From assembly GCA_017469745.1 (NCBI GenBank), contig JAFUFS010000028.1:62001-126000 (forward strand): a stretch of 64,000 nucleotides of DNA, given 5' to 3'. This DNA comes from Bacteroidales bacterium. Its GTDB lineage: Bacteria > Bacteroidota > Bacteroidia > Bacteroidales > UBA932. Both the position numbers and the translations under genes were made by a program. The notes beneath the pieces are model-generated. The model searched no databases. It had not been told where the DNA came from and saw only the letters and a list, made by a program, of their open reading frames with translations. Shown here in pieces: positions 36,338 through 45,683 of the stretch (the stretch's first letter is position 1; each line of letters opens with the position of its first letter).

Positions 36338-37433
36338 CGCCGACCTCCCTGAACTCTCCGCCTACAGCTTCGAAATAGGCCCTGTCAGCAGTCAGCTTGT
36401 CGACTATCCCGGCCATCCTGACTTTATTGCCGTCGGTGATGAAGATCTGTCCGAAATCGCTTCCTGCGACCATGCCGAGCAGGTTGGAGATCCTGCCCAT
36501 GTCCAGTTTGTCGAACACGTCGTCAAGAAGGAGGACCGGAGGGAAACCGTAGCGCTGCTTCATGATCTCGTATTGGGCGAACTTGAGGGACACGAGGAAT
36601 GACTTCTGCTGTCCCTGCGAACCGCATCGGCGGATGGGATAGCCGTCCATTCTGAATAGGAAATCGTCCCTCTGGATCCCGGCGGTGGTGTACTTGAACA
36701 TCATGTCCTTCTCCCGGGAGGCCTTCAGAAGTTCGGTCAACGAGGCCTTGTGGAGGTCGGACTGGTAGCTTATCGAGACGCTCTCCTTCCCTCCCGACAG
36801 GGTCCGGTAATAATCGGACACCACCGGCTCGAGAGCCTTGACGAATTCCTCGCGGGCAGTGAAGATCCTGTCGGCATATTCCTGCATCCTCTCGTCGAAA
36901 ACGGAGAGGAGAGACTCATCGAAAGTGCCGTCCTTCAGCATCCGGTTCCTCTGGAAGAGGAGGCGGTTGTACTGCTGCATCGCGGAAAGATATTCCCGGT
37001 CCATCTGGGAGAGGACGGAATTGACAAAACGGCGCCTGTCCTCCCCGCTCTCGCAGACGAGGGCGGTGTCCGACGGGGACACCATCACGATCGGAAGTAC
37101 GCCGATGTGCTCCGAGATCCGGGAAAACGGCTTGTCGTCCCTTCTGACTTTCTTCTCACCCTTGGAATCCACCTGGACGGAAAACCTTACGGAAGTCCCG
37201 CCCATTGAATATGTTCCGGCGATGGCAAAGGCGTCTGTCCCGTGACGGAAATTGAAACGGTCCGAGCTCGAGAAAGCGCTTTTCGTCATGGAAAGGTACC
37301 AGATCGCATCCATCAGGTTAGTCTTCCCTTCCCCGTTGTTGCCCGAGATGCAATTGACATTCGGAGAGAAGGAAATTTCCTGAAAAGAGATGTTCCTGAA
37401 ATCCTGGACGACTATTTTTTCAAGTACCGGCAT
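36330..37433 (-). CDS. recF: DNA replication and repair protein RecF
   Basis: 367 residues. Walker A is SGNNGEGKTN near 30-39, the ABC signature SQGQQKS near 273-279 and Walker B LLLDDVFDKLD near 300-310. RecF helps RecO and RecR load RecA at gapped DNA. The gene is the first of a transcript that continues into a DciA-like gene and pdxB. Its promoter is back to back with that of the TPR gene. Confidence 0.94.
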   Translation of the reverse strand: MPVLEKIVVQDFRNISFQEISFSPNVNCISGNNGEGKTNLMDAIWYLSMTKSAFSSSDRFNFRHGTDAFAIAGTYSMGGTSVRFSVQVDSKGEKKVRRDDKPFSRISEHIGVLPIVMVSPSDTALVCESGEDRRRFVNSVLSQMDREYLSAMQQYNRLLFQRNRMLKDGTFDESLLSVFDERMQEYADRIFTAREEFVKALEPVVSDYYRTLSGGKESVSISYQSDLHKASLTELLKASREKDMMFKYTTAGIQRDDFLFRMDGYPIRRCGSQGQQKSFLVSLKFAQYEIMKQRYGFPPVLLLDDVFDKLDMGRISNLLGMVAGSDFGQIFITDGNKVRMAGIVDKLTADRAYFEAVGGEFREVGDA

Positions 37434-37453
37434 CTTTGACTGGAGTTACTCCA

Positions 37454-37461
37454 CAAAGATA
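37454..37461 (-). promoter_or_regulatory. promoter -7 element of recF (TATCTTTG)
   Basis: An exact TAnnTTTG match on the minus strand with a TTG 19 bases upstream of it (about 37481-37483). The element sits inside the divergent promoter of the TPR gene. Confidence 0.65.
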
Positions 37462-37467
37462 ATCATA

Positions 37468-37498
37468 TTGCATGATTAAACAATTTTTTCTATTTTTG
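37468..37498 (+). promoter_or_regulatory. promoter of the TPR-yebC transcript
   Basis: TTG at 37468-37470, a 20-base spacer and TATTTTTG at 37491-37498. It interleaves with the recF promoter, so the two directions probably exclude each other. Confidence 0.65.
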
Positions 37499-37537
37499 CA
37501 GACTGTCATTAACGATAATAACAAAAAGACTATAAAA

Positions 37538-38221
37538 ATGGCAAAGAAACAAGCAGATGTCGCTCAGCAGGAGCGCCAGGAGAAGGTGAACGAGACCATC
37601 TCCAGGACCGACCAGTTCTTCCGTGACAACAAAAAGACCATCTACGGCATACTGATCGCCCTTCTCGTAATCGGTCTCGCAATCGTTGGATTCTACAAGT
37701 TCTATTATCAGCCCAAGGCCAAGGAAGCTGTCGCACAGATGTTCCCTGCAGAGGCCAATTTCCGTAACGGCGAATACGACCTCGCCCTCAACGGTGACGG
37801 CAACGTGCTCGGCTTCTCCCAGATCATCGACGATTTCGGTGGAAAGGCCGGAAAGGACGTCTATTTCTATGCAGGTGTCTGCGAGCTCCAGCTTGGCAAC
37901 TACCAGGAGGCCGTGAACTACCTCAAGAAATACAACGGCAAGGAAAGCATCCTCAAGGCCCGCGCAATCGGCTGCATGGGTGACGCTTACGTAGGACTCG
38001 AGAAGTACAACGACGCCCTGAGCTGCTTCGACAAGGCTGCAGCCGAGGCTGACAACATGTTCGCCGCCACCTATCTTCTCAAGGCCGGTGTGGTCTGCGA
38101 GGAGCTTGGCAACAACGACAAGGCCCTGACCTATTACAAGAAGATCAAGGACCAGTATCCTCAGTCCATCGAGGGCTACGACATCGACAAGTACATCACC
38201 CGTATCGAAAGCCAGAAGTAA
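37538..38221 (+). CDS. membrane-anchored tetratricopeptide-repeat protein
   Basis: 227 residues from ATG 37538, which follows the promoter; an earlier in-frame ATG overlaps the promoter. A charged cytoplasmic N-terminus (1-36), one membrane helix (about 37-57) and a periplasmic TPR array (about 85-220; YFYAGVCELQLGNYQEAV, ARAIGCMGDAYVGLEKYNDA, TYLLKAGVVCEELGNNDKA). The layout recalls YfgM-like proteins, which bind chaperones or envelope partners. It lies 2 bases ahead of yebC. Confidence 0.8.
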   Translation: MAKKQADVAQQERQEKVNETISRTDQFFRDNKKTIYGILIALLVIGLAIVGFYKFYYQPKAKEAVAQMFPAEANFRNGEYDLALNGDGNVLGFSQIIDDFGGKAGKDVYFYAGVCELQLGNYQEAVNYLKKYNGKESILKARAIGCMGDAYVGLEKYNDALSCFDKAAAEADNMFAATYLLKAGVVCEELGNNDKALTYYKKIKDQYPQSIEGYDIDKYITRIESQK

Positions 38222-38223
38222 TC

Positions 38224-38979
38224 ATGGGAAGAGCGTTTGAGTTCCGCAAGGAAAGGAAGTTCAAGAGGTGGGGCCACATGGCCAAGACCTTCACCAAGAT
38301 CGGAAAGGAAATCACCATAGCCGTAAAGCAGGGCGGTCCCGACGTGACCGGCAACCCTAGGCTCAGGGCCCTGATCGCCGAGGCCCGAAGCGAGAACATG
38401 CCCAAGGACAATGTCGAAAGGGCTATCAAGAAGGCTCTTGAGAAGGATCAGGGAGATTTCAAGGAGATCGTCTACGAAGGCTACGGTCCTCACGGCATCG
38501 CCTACCTCGTGGAGGCCGCCACTGACAACAACACCAGGACTGTTGCCAACGTCCGCAGCTATTTTACAAAGTGCGGAGGCACCCTCGGCACCAGCGGCAG
38601 CGTGAGTTTCATGTTCGACCACAAGTGCGTCTTCCGTATCAAGGACAAGGAAGGCCTCGACATCGAGGAGCTTCAGCTCGAACTCTGTGACTGTGACGAC
38701 GATCCCGAAGTCTTCACCGAGGAGCAGGAGAACGAGGACGGAGATGTCACCAGGAACATCGTGATCTACGGTGCCTACAGCTCTTACGGTGCGATCCAGA
38801 AATACATCGAGGACAACGGTTACGAACTCGTGTCCGGAGGTTTCGAAAGGATCCCCAACGTGGATCTCAAGGAAGTCACTCCCGAGCAGAGGGAGACGCT
38901 GGACAAACTCACAGGTCTTCTCGAGGACGACGACGACGTCACCTCCGTCTACAACACGATGAAGCCCGCAGAGGAATAA
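38224..38979 (+). CDS. yebC: YebC/PmpR family translation or transcription factor
   Basis: 251 residues, the family length. The opening GRAFEFRKERK and WGHMAKTFTKIGKEITIAVKQGG, then NNTRTVANVRSYFTKCGG and GTSGSVSFMF, are diagnostic. Members were first described as regulators and more recently as factors that relieve ribosome stalling at proline-rich stretches. It is cotranscribed with the upstream TPR gene and probably also with the PagL-like gene 11 bases downstream. Confidence 0.93.
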   Translation: MGRAFEFRKERKFKRWGHMAKTFTKIGKEITIAVKQGGPDVTGNPRLRALIAEARSENMPKDNVERAIKKALEKDQGDFKEIVYEGYGPHGIAYLVEAATDNNTRTVANVRSYFTKCGGTLGTSGSVSFMFDHKCVFRIKDKEGLDIEELQLELCDCDDDPEVFTEEQENEDGDVTRNIVIYGAYSSYGAIQKYIEDNGYELVSGGFERIPNVDLKEVTPEQRETLDKLTGLLEDDDDVTSVYNTMKPAEE

Positions 38980-38990
38980 TTCCTCAAGCG

Positions 38991-40217
38991 ATGGCACGGT
39001 TGTTCCGCGATACCTTAATGACCCTGGTCTGCATTGCAGTCCAGGGTTTGTCTTGTCCGGGGACAGCCTCCGCCCAGTCAGGCTCCGGAACCTGGGGCCT
39101 GAAAGCAGGAGGAGACCGGATGACCATCGGATCATTCCGTGACTCCTACCATTCCCTGAGCTTCAATGCCTTCACCCTCGAACTTGACTATTCCACTTCA
39201 GGGAAAGCGGATGACGGCAGTTTCGCAGCAGGCTACGGATTTCCGGTGTTCGGAGTCGGGCTGACCTGGAACACCCTCTCTGACGTCAAGTTCAGGAGCA
39301 AGAACGGTCACTACTCCGACATGCTAACCGCCTACGGCACCATCGCAAGGGACCTCTTCAGGACCAGGCATCTCGGTTTCGGCTACAACGTACAGCTCGG
39401 CCTTTCATATTCATCAGGCTACTACGACGCCCAGACCAACAGCGCTAACTGGTTCTTCAGTTCTCCAGTGCTGCTGTACGCAGGCGGTGGCGGGCATCTA
39501 ACTTGGATTGTCTCGCCGCGGCTCGACCTCGAGGCAGGCATTATGGTCAAACACAATTCCAGCGCCAGGCTGGCCTACCCCAACGGCGGACTGAACTACT
39601 GGGGAGGAGGCCTGTCGGCCAGATACCGCTTCTCAGAGTCCAGGCCTCCCAGGGCCAATGTATTCAAGACTCCTAAGATACGCAACGGCGAAAAGGGATG
39701 GAGCTACGAGATCTACGCCGGAGGCGGAGTCCACGCCTGCGCAGGAGAATGGAGAGCCATAGTAAAGACGGTTCCAAGGGATGAACTCTCCACCTCGCTG
39801 CTTCGAAGATGGCCCATGGCATCGCTGAGCGCCGATGCCATCTACCGCACGGGAGGCCGGTTCGCTGTGGGAGCCACTGTCGACGGATTCTGGAACTCCA
39901 ACACCAAAAGGCTCGAGTGGGCCGACAGGATACTTTACACCGAAGAGGAAGTGGACGCATCGAAGGGCTATTCTCCCCTCTCGGGAGGGATCGGGCTCGT
40001 ACAGGAGGTCTTCTACCGCAATGCAGCCCTGTACGTCCAGGAAGGCATCTACCTCTACCGCCACATGGGCATACGCGGTGAGCACGGCCCGCTTTACGAG
40101 AGGGCTGGAATAAGATACTACCCTCCCGCACTCGATCCTTTCTTCGTCAGCGTCTGCATCAAGGCACACAAGTTCAAGGCCGATTATCTGGACTTCACCG
40201 TGGGTATCCGCTTGTAA
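38991..40217 (+). CDS. outer-membrane acyloxyacyl hydrolase/lipid A deacylase, PagL-like
   Basis: 408 residues with a signal peptide (cut near A28). The beta-strand-rich body carries H188-N-S190 followed by PNGGLN at 197-202, matching the PagL-type His-x-Ser active site and its neighbouring PN-G-N motif. PagL is an 8-strand barrel that removes a 3-O-acyl chain from lipid A. This protein is longer than PagL itself because of about 190 extra C-terminal residues that look like further strands. Deacylation of lipid A is inferred from the motif; the catalytic acid was not located. Confidence 0.6.
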   Translation: MARLFRDTLMTLVCIAVQGLSCPGTASAQSGSGTWGLKAGGDRMTIGSFRDSYHSLSFNAFTLELDYSTSGKADDGSFAAGYGFPVFGVGLTWNTLSDVKFRSKNGHYSDMLTAYGTIARDLFRTRHLGFGYNVQLGLSYSSGYYDAQTNSANWFFSSPVLLYAGGGGHLTWIVSPRLDLEAGIMVKHNSSARLAYPNGGLNYWGGGLSARYRFSESRPPRANVFKTPKIRNGEKGWSYEIYAGGGVHACAGEWRAIVKTVPRDELSTSLLRRWPMASLSADAIYRTGGRFAVGATVDGFWNSNTKRLEWADRILYTEEEVDASKGYSPLSGGIGLVQEVFYRNAALYVQEGIYLYRHMGIRGEHGPLYERAGIRYYPPALDPFFVSVCIKAHKFKADYLDFTVGIRL

Positions 40218-40242
40218 AAGACAATTTTTCATGGTATATTTG
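40212..40242 (+). promoter_or_regulatory. promoter of the methylmalonyl-CoA decarboxylase operon
   Basis: TTG at 40212-40214 (inside the last codons of the PagL-like gene), a 20-base spacer and TATATTTG at 40235-40242. Confidence 0.7.
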
Positions 40243-40279
40243 TAATTTGGCAAAAGACTACAATAGAACATATAACAAT

Positions 40280-41842
40280 ATGAGCATCCAACAGGAAAAT
40301 ATCGCCAAGCTGGTCGAGCGCAGAGCTGCCGCCAGACTCGGCGGAGGGCAGAAAAGGATAGATGCACAGCACCAGAAAGGTAAGCTGACAGCAAGGGAAA
40401 GGCTGGCGTTACTGCTTGACGAAGGCAGTTTCGAAGAATTCGACATGTTCGTCCAGCACCGCTGCACCAACTTCGGAATGGAAAAGCAGCACTTCGACGG
40501 TGACGGAGTCGTGACCGGAATGGGTACGATCTCAGGCCGCCTGGTCTACGTGGCCGCCCAGGATTTCACCGTCTCCGGAGGATCCCTGTCCAAGACCATG
40601 TCAGAGAAGATCTGCAAGGTTCTCGACCTGGCGTCCCGCAACGGAGCCCCCTTCATCTGCCTCAATGATTCTGGCGGAGCCAGGATCCAGGAAGGCGTCG
40701 ACTCACTGGCAGGTTACGGTGAGATATTCGAAAGGAATATCCTTGCGTCCGGTGTAGTGCCCCAGATTTCAGGAATATTCGGTCCCTGCGCCGGAGGTGC
40801 AGTCTACTCCCCCGCCCTCACGGATTTCACCGTGATGGTCAAGAACACCTCCTACATGTTCCTCACCGGCCCCGCAGTGGTCAAGAGCGTCCTCGGAGAG
40901 GATGTCTCCCAGGAAGAGCTCGGTGGTGCCAGCGTGCATGCCTCCAAGAGCGGTGTGGCGCATTTTGCTGCCGCATCTGAGGAAGAGGGCATCAACACCA
41001 TAAAGGAACTGCTTTCCTACATTCCCCAGAACAACATGGAGGAAGCTCCGAGGGTACCCACCAACGACCCCGTGAGCCGTGTCGACGACAGCCTCAACGA
41101 GATTATTCCCGACAATCCCAACACCCCGTACGACATGTACAAGGTGATCGGGAGCATTGTCGATGACGGCAAGTTCTTCGAGATCCACAAGGACTTCGCC
41201 AAGAACATCATTGTGGGATTCGCCCACATGAACGGCCGCAGCGTTGGTATCGTGGCAAACCAGCCGAAGATGCTGGCCGGCGTGCTCGACATCAACGCTT
41301 CCCGCAAGGGTGCCCGCTTCGTACGTTTCTGCGATGCATTCAACATCCCGATCGTCTCTCTCGTCGACGTGCCCGGTTTCCTTCCCGGAACCCAGCAGGA
41401 ATATGGTGCCGTGATCACCAACGGAGCAAAGCTCCTTTACGCCTACGGTGAGGCCACTGTCCCGAAGGTTACCGTGGAGCTCCGCAAGAGCTACGGCGGA
41501 TCCTACATCGTGATGAGCAGCAAGCACCTGAGGGCCGACCTTGTCTACGCATGGCCTTCCGCACAGATCGCAGTCATGGGCGCGGACGGAGCCGTCAACG
41601 TGCTCTACGCAAAGGACATCAAGGCCGTGGAAGATCCTACTGAGCAGCAGAAGATCAGGGCTGAGAAGAAGGCCGAGTACGAGGATCTATTCAACAACCC
41701 CTACCAGGCCGCCCAGAAGGGTTATATTGACGATGTCATCGAGCCCAGGAACACCCGTTTCCGCGTGATCAGGGCCCTCGAGCAGCTCGCCGGCAAGAAG
41801 CAGCAGATGCCTGCAAAGAAACACGACAACCTTCCTTTGTAG
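40280..41842 (+). CDS. mmdA: methylmalonyl-CoA decarboxylase alpha subunit (carboxyltransferase)
   Basis: 520 residues from ATG 40280, 37 bases after the promoter. It is a two-domain carboxyltransferase of the propionyl-CoA carboxylase beta type, with [22 protein letters not shown] near the start, [16 protein letters not shown] in the acyl-CoA site and [13 protein letters not shown] in the second domain. It transfers the carboxyl group of methylmalonyl-CoA to biotin on the carrier subunit, giving propionyl-CoA. The adjacent gamma, biotin-carrier and beta genes show that it belongs to the sodium-pumping decarboxylase and not to a carboxylase. Confidence 0.9.
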   Translation: MSIQQENIAKLVERRAAARLGGGQKRIDAQHQKGKLTARERLALLLDEGSFEEFDMFVQHRCTNFGMEKQHFDGDGVVTGMGTISGRLVYVAAQDFTVSGGSLSKTMSEKICKVLDLASRNGAPFICLNDSGGARIQEGVDSLAGYGEIFERNILASGVVPQISGIFGPCAGGAVYSPALTDFTVMVKNTSYMFLTGPAVVKSVLGEDVSQEELGGASVHASKSGVAHFAAASEEEGINTIKELLSYIPQNNMEEAPRVPTNDPVSRVDDSLNEIIPDNPNTPYDMYKVIGSIVDDGKFFEIHKDFAKNIIVGFAHMNGRSVGIVANQPKMLAGVLDINASRKGARFVRFCDAFNIPIVSLVDVPGFLPGTQQEYGAVITNGAKLLYAYGEATVPKVTVELRKSYGGSYIVMSSKHLRADLVYAWPSAQIAVMGADGAVNVLYAKDIKAVEDPTEQQKIRAEKKAEYEDLFNNPYQAAQKGYIDDVIEPRNTRFRVIRALEQLAGKKQQMPAKKHDNLPL

Positions 41843-41846
41843 AAAG

Positions 41847-42779
41847 ATGAGAAATTACAGGATATTCATTCTATCGATCCTTTCCCTGCTTGCATCGGCC
41901 ACCCTCAGCGCGCAGAATCTCACAGACCTCCTAATTGGAGAAGTCCTGGTCGAGAACACCTGCGGAATCGAGGACGGATTCGGGCAGAGAAACGGATGGA
42001 TAGAGTTGTTCAACACTTCAAGCGGTACGGTCAAGTTCGGAGGATGCTACCTTTCCGATGACAAGTCCGACCTTAAGAAGTACCACATCCCCACCTCGGA
42101 CCGTGCGGCCCAGATCGGTCCCCGTCAGAGCATAGTCTTCTACGCCAGCGGAAATGCCACCCAGGGTACTTTCTACACCAACTTCCAGCTCCGCAAGGGT
42201 TCGACAATCTACCTCGTCAGCAATGACGGAAGGACGATTATCGACCAGGTCGAGATCCCGTCCGACCTCCCTGCCGACTGCTCGGTAGTAAGGATCCCCA
42301 CCGGGATCAGGGGCATGGATTTCGTCAGCGAGATCTCCTCGAAGCCCACTCCAGGTTCCTACAACGGAGACGTGGACGCCAAGACCAAGAGCCAGATCAT
42401 GAAGGAGACCGACCCTCATGGATTTGTCCTGACACTGATCGCCGTGCTGGTGGTATTCACCGCCCTGATCATCCTGGCCTTCATCTTCGGATGGATCGGA
42501 AGGCTCAACAAGCGTGAGAAAGGAGCTCCCAAGAAGGTTAAGAAGGTAAAAAAGGCCGCTCTTCAGGAAGGATCGATGACCCCTGAGATAGCTGCCGCGA
42601 TCTCGATGGCTCTTTCGCAGGAATTCGGAGGAGAGGTCTACGCGGCGATCGCACTCGCCCTTGACGACTACCTTGGAGGCGGGGTCCACGATGCAGAGAG
42701 CTTCGTGATCACCATCAACCCGACCCAGGGCAGCACTTGGGCGGACAAGGCTCAGAACTTCAGACAACTACCAAGATAA
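41847..42779 (+). CDS. OadG-like gamma subunit fused to an N-terminal lamin-tail domain
   Basis: 310 residues: signal peptide (1-22), a lamin-tail (LTD) beta domain (about 25-150; GWIELFNTSSGTVKFGGCYLSDD near 50-72), one membrane helix (about 183-206), a very basic linker (KKVKKVKK near 219-226) and a helical C-terminal part with VHDAES. Helix, linker and tail match the OadG/gamma subunits that hold Na+-decarboxylases together at the membrane. Those are normally about 80-120 residues, so the exported LTD is an addition of about 160. It lies 4 bases after mmdA. The LTD probably faces the periplasm. Confidence 0.8.
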   Translation: MRNYRIFILSILSLLASATLSAQNLTDLLIGEVLVENTCGIEDGFGQRNGWIELFNTSSGTVKFGGCYLSDDKSDLKKYHIPTSDRAAQIGPRQSIVFYASGNATQGTFYTNFQLRKGSTIYLVSNDGRTIIDQVEIPSDLPADCSVVRIPTGIRGMDFVSEISSKPTPGSYNGDVDAKTKSQIMKETDPHGFVLTLIAVLVVFTALIILAFIFGWIGRLNKREKGAPKKVKKVKKAALQEGSMTPEIAAAISMALSQEFGGEVYAAIALALDDYLGGGVHDAESFVITINPTQGSTWADKAQNFRQLPR

Positions 42780-42794
42780 TAATAACATAAAGAT

Positions 42795-43232
42795 ATGAAG
42801 ACCTACAAATTCAAGATCAACGGCAACGAATACAACGTTGACATCAATTCCGTAGAGGGGAACATCGCTGACGTGACTGTCAACGGTGCTTCCTACAAAG
42901 TCGAGATGGACACTCCCGTGGCAAGCCCTGTCGCAGCTGCACCGGCTCCGTCTGCAGCTCCTGCACCAGCTGCCGCACCTGCAGCTCCCGCACCCGCTAA
43001 AAGCGCAGCAAGCGGAGCAGGAAAGGCCGTTACATCCCCGCTTCCGGGCGTCATTATCGAAGTCTCGGTGAAGGAAGGACAGGCCGTGAAGGCCGGACAG
43101 AAAGTAGCTGTCATCGAAGCCATGAAGATGGAGAATGAGATCCAGGCCGATGTCGACGGAACAGTGACCGCCATCCTCGTAAACAAGGGTGACTCAGTCC
43201 TCGAAGGTGCGGAAATCGTCAAGATAGGCTAG
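42795..43232 (+). CDS. mmdC: biotin carboxyl carrier subunit of the decarboxylase
   Basis: 145 residues: a short N-terminal beta segment (1-40), a Pro/Ala hinge (41-70) and a biotinyl domain with biotin expected on K111 in EAMKM (108-112). It carries CO2 from the alpha subunit to the membrane beta subunit. It lies between the gamma and beta genes, one base before the latter. Confidence 0.93.
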   Translation: MKTYKFKINGNEYNVDINSVEGNIADVTVNGASYKVEMDTPVASPVAAAPAPSAAPAPAAAPAAPAPAKSAASGAGKAVTSPLPGVIIEVSVKEGQAVKAGQKVAVIEAMKMENEIQADVDGTVTAILVNKGDSVLEGAEIVKIG

Positions 43233-43233
43233 G

Positions 43234-44376
43234 ATGAGTACCATCATTGAAAACCTGAGACAATTCTGGTATTTCACCGGATTCGCCAATGCTACATGGC
43301 AGAACTTCGCCATGATCTTCATTGGCATTGTCTTCATCACCATCGCCATCAAGAAAGGCTGGGAGCCCCTCCTCCTGGTTCCGATCGGTTTCGGAATGAT
43401 CATCGGAAACATCCCGATGTTCCCCGGACTGAACATCGGAGTCTACGAAGACGGTTCCGTCCTCAACACCCTCTACCAGGGAGTCAAGCAGGGATGGTAT
43501 CCTCCCCTCATATTCCTTGGCATCGGTGCCATGACGGACTTCTCCGCCCTGATCTCGCAGCCCAGGCTGCTGCTGATCGGCGCGGCTGCCCAGACCGGAA
43601 TATTCGGGGCCTACCTCCTCGCCCTCCTTCTGGGATTCGATCCCAACCAGGCCGGTGCCATCGGCATCATCGGAGGAGCTGACGGTCCTACCGCCATCTT
43701 CCTCTCCTCTAAGCTTGCCCCCGACCTCATGGGTGCAATCGCCGTGAGCGCATATTCCTACATGGCCCTGGTCCCTGTGATCCAGAGGCCCATCATGCTC
43801 GCCCTTACGACCAAGAAAGAGCGCCTCATCCGCATGCCCGCTCCGAGAGTAGTCAGCCAGAAGGAAAAGATCATCTTCCCTGTGGTCGGCTTCCTCCTCA
43901 CCGCGTTCATCGTCCCTTCAGGTCTTCCTCTGCTTGGAATGCTGTTCTTCGGTAACCTGCTGAAGGAAAGCGGAGTGACCCGCCGTCTTGCGGAGACTGC
44001 CCGCGGTCCGCTCATCGACGTGGTCACAACCCTGATCGGACTTACCGTCGGAGCCTCCACCCAGGCCGACAAGTTCCTCACCGGCAATTCCCTCAAGATC
44101 TTCCTCCTCGGACTGCTTTCATTCGTGATCGCAACTACCGTCGGAGTCCTGTTCGTAAAATTCTGGAACCTGTTCCTCAAGGGAGACCGCAAGATCAATC
44201 CTCTGATCGGCAACGCCGGCGTGTCGGCAGTTCCGGACAGCGCACGAGTGTCAGAGATAGTCGGCAGGGAGTTCGATCCCAACAACCACCTGCTTATGCA
44301 TGCCATGGGACCCAATGTAGCAGGCGTCATCGGTTCTGCAGTCGCTGCAGGTATCCTTCTTGGATTTTTGGGATAA
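43234..44376 (+). CDS. mmdB: sodium-translocating decarboxylase beta subunit
   Basis: 380 residues with about ten membrane helices. The GGADGPTA motif (147-154) contains the membrane Asp (D150) that in this family couples decarboxylation of carboxybiotin to Na+ export. The length is slightly less than in OadB. It ends the operon, followed by a strong terminator, and faces the V-type ATPase operon directly downstream. Confidence 0.95.
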   Translation: MSTIIENLRQFWYFTGFANATWQNFAMIFIGIVFITIAIKKGWEPLLLVPIGFGMIIGNIPMFPGLNIGVYEDGSVLNTLYQGVKQGWYPPLIFLGIGAMTDFSALISQPRLLLIGAAAQTGIFGAYLLALLLGFDPNQAGAIGIIGGADGPTAIFLSSKLAPDLMGAIAVSAYSYMALVPVIQRPIMLALTTKKERLIRMPAPRVVSQKEKIIFPVVGFLLTAFIVPSGLPLLGMLFFGNLLKESGVTRRLAETARGPLIDVVTTLIGLTVGASTQADKFLTGNSLKIFLLGLLSFVIATTVGVLFVKFWNLFLKGDRKINPLIGNAGVSAVPDSARVSEIVGREFDPNNHLLMHAMGPNVAGVIGSAVAAGILLGFLG

Positions 44377-44398
44377 TAAAGAGTTATAATTTGTTTTT

Positions 44399-44436
44399 GC
44401 GCGCATTTCCGATTGGAGATGTGCGCTCTTTTTTTT
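44399..44436 (+). terminator. intrinsic terminator of the decarboxylase operon
   Basis: A 12-bp stem with two G-T wobbles (44399-44410 with 44415-44426) around a GATT loop, followed by T-C-T8. The last T belongs to the next promoter element. Confidence 0.88.
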
Positions 44437-44443
44437 ATATTTG
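44436..44443 (+). promoter_or_regulatory. promoter -7 element of the V-type ATPase operon (TATATTTG)
   Basis: An exact TAnnTTTG match that begins with the final T of the preceding terminator's T tract, 33 bases before the subunit E start. The -33 region would lie in the hairpin arm and shows no clear TTG at the best spacing. Confidence 0.6.
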
Positions 44444-44476
44444 TTAATCACACTGGAATATCAATCAATCATCAAT

Positions 44477-45085
44477 ATGGAAAACAAGCTTCAGGAACTG
44501 ACGGACAAACTCTACAGGGAAGGTCTGTCCAAAGGCAAGGAAGAAGGCGACGCCCTTATCGCCAAGGCTGAAAAGAAGGCTGCCGAGATCATCGAGCAGG
44601 CTCAGGCAAAGGCCAAGGAGATCATCAGGAAAGCCGAGAAGGATGCAGCCGACTACCGTTCAAAGATCGAAGGCGATGTCAAGATGGCTTCGGTCCAGAG
44701 CATCCAGTCGACCAAGAAAGACATCGAGAACCTCATGCTGAAGGGCATGGTCTCAGGTGATGTCAAGTCTTCGCTCACTTCCGCCGACTTCGTCAAGGAA
44801 GTCATAATGGCCGTAGCGAAGAGCTTCAATCCTGAAGAGACCGTGGAAGTCGAAGCCCTTCTTCCGGAATCCCTGAAGGCCGTGATAGAACCCTTCATCA
44901 AAGGTGAAATCGCCAAGATCATCGGTACCGGTTTCAACGGAAATTTCTCAAAGAAGGTTACAGGCGGCTTCAACATCGGCCCCAAGGACGGTTCCTATTT
45001 CATCAGCCTCACAGACGAGGCCTTCGAAGAATTGATCAGTGAGTATCTCAGGCCTGCCACCCGCAAGGCCCTCTTCGGAGAATGA
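44477..45085 (+). CDS. V-type ATPase subunit E
   Basis: 202 residues from ATG 44477, after the promoter. A long charged N-terminal helix (about 1-90; Lys/Ala/Glu-rich) and a C-terminal globular domain (about 105-200) make the peripheral stalk of V/A-type ATPases. No separate subunit G gene is visible to pair with it. It is the first gene of the seven-gene operon and overlaps the next by four bases. Confidence 0.85.
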   Translation: MENKLQELTDKLYREGLSKGKEEGDALIAKAEKKAAEIIEQAQAKAKEIIRKAEKDAADYRSKIEGDVKMASVQSIQSTKKDIENLMLKGMVSGDVKSSLTSADFVKEVIMAVAKSFNPEETVEVEALLPESLKAVIEPFIKGEIAKIIGTGFNGNFSKKVTGGFNIGPKDGSYFISLTDEAFEELISEYLRPATRKALFGE

Positions 45086-45678
45086 TGGCTAACTACGAGT
45101 ACATAATCGCAAGCCTGCCGGCTCTCAAGCCCGGCTGGAAGTTCAGTGAAGGAGCTTCCTTCGGGAGTTTCGTGGAGTGGATCAAGTCCCAGCTCACGAA
45201 AGCCGACATCCGTACCCTTGACACCCTGCTGCAAGGGTATGACGCAGACAGGCTCGATGAAGGATTCTACGAGGCGGCCCTGAAGGACGGAAACAGGTTC
45301 ATTAGGGAGTTTTTCACCTTCGACCTCAATGCCAGGAACGCCAAGGCCCGTTTCCTCAACAAAGCCTTCGGTTTCCCGGAGAACAACGGAACGATAGACA
45401 TTCCCGCAGGAGAGTTCGAAGAAGCCTCCGCAATCGAAAACATCCTGTCCCGCGAAGACCTGCTCGAGCGCGAGCACGGACTGGATTCCCTGTACTGGGA
45501 CAAGATCAACTCGATCACTACCTTCAGCTACTTCGACCTCGACGCCATACTCGGGACCGTGGCCAAACTCCACATTATCGACAGGTGGAGATCCCTGGAT
45601 GAAGAGACCGGCAGGGAAATGTTCCTCCGCCTGACAGATGAAGTCAGGGGAACCTTTGGAAAGATAAAATTCGAATAA
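45082..45678 (+). CDS. DUF2764 protein of the V-type ATPase operon
   Basis: 198 residues, mostly helical, soluble, without catalytic motifs. DUF2764 genes recur in this operon in Bacteroidetes. It stands between subunits E and A, where subunit C stands in many other V/A-ATPase operons, and it opens with ANYEYIIASLPALK and includes FFTFDLNARNAKARFL, somewhat like the YEYI and D-x-x-N helices of subunit C (d/AC39). A role as a reduced or diverged central-stalk cap is my inference. Confidence 0.75.
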   Translation: MMANYEYIIASLPALKPGWKFSEGASFGSFVEWIKSQLTKADIRTLDTLLQGYDADRLDEGFYEAALKDGNRFIREFFTFDLNARNAKARFLNKAFGFPENNGTIDIPAGEFEEASAIENILSREDLLEREHGLDSLYWDKINSITTFSYFDLDAILGTVAKLHIIDRWRSLDEETGREMFLRLTDEVRGTFGKIKFE

Positions 45679-45683
45679 GATAC

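Noticed and set aside
40247..40279. Upstream TTG start for mmdA
   Set aside because: It begins only five bases after the -7 element, and the ATG at 40280 gives the usual N-terminus.
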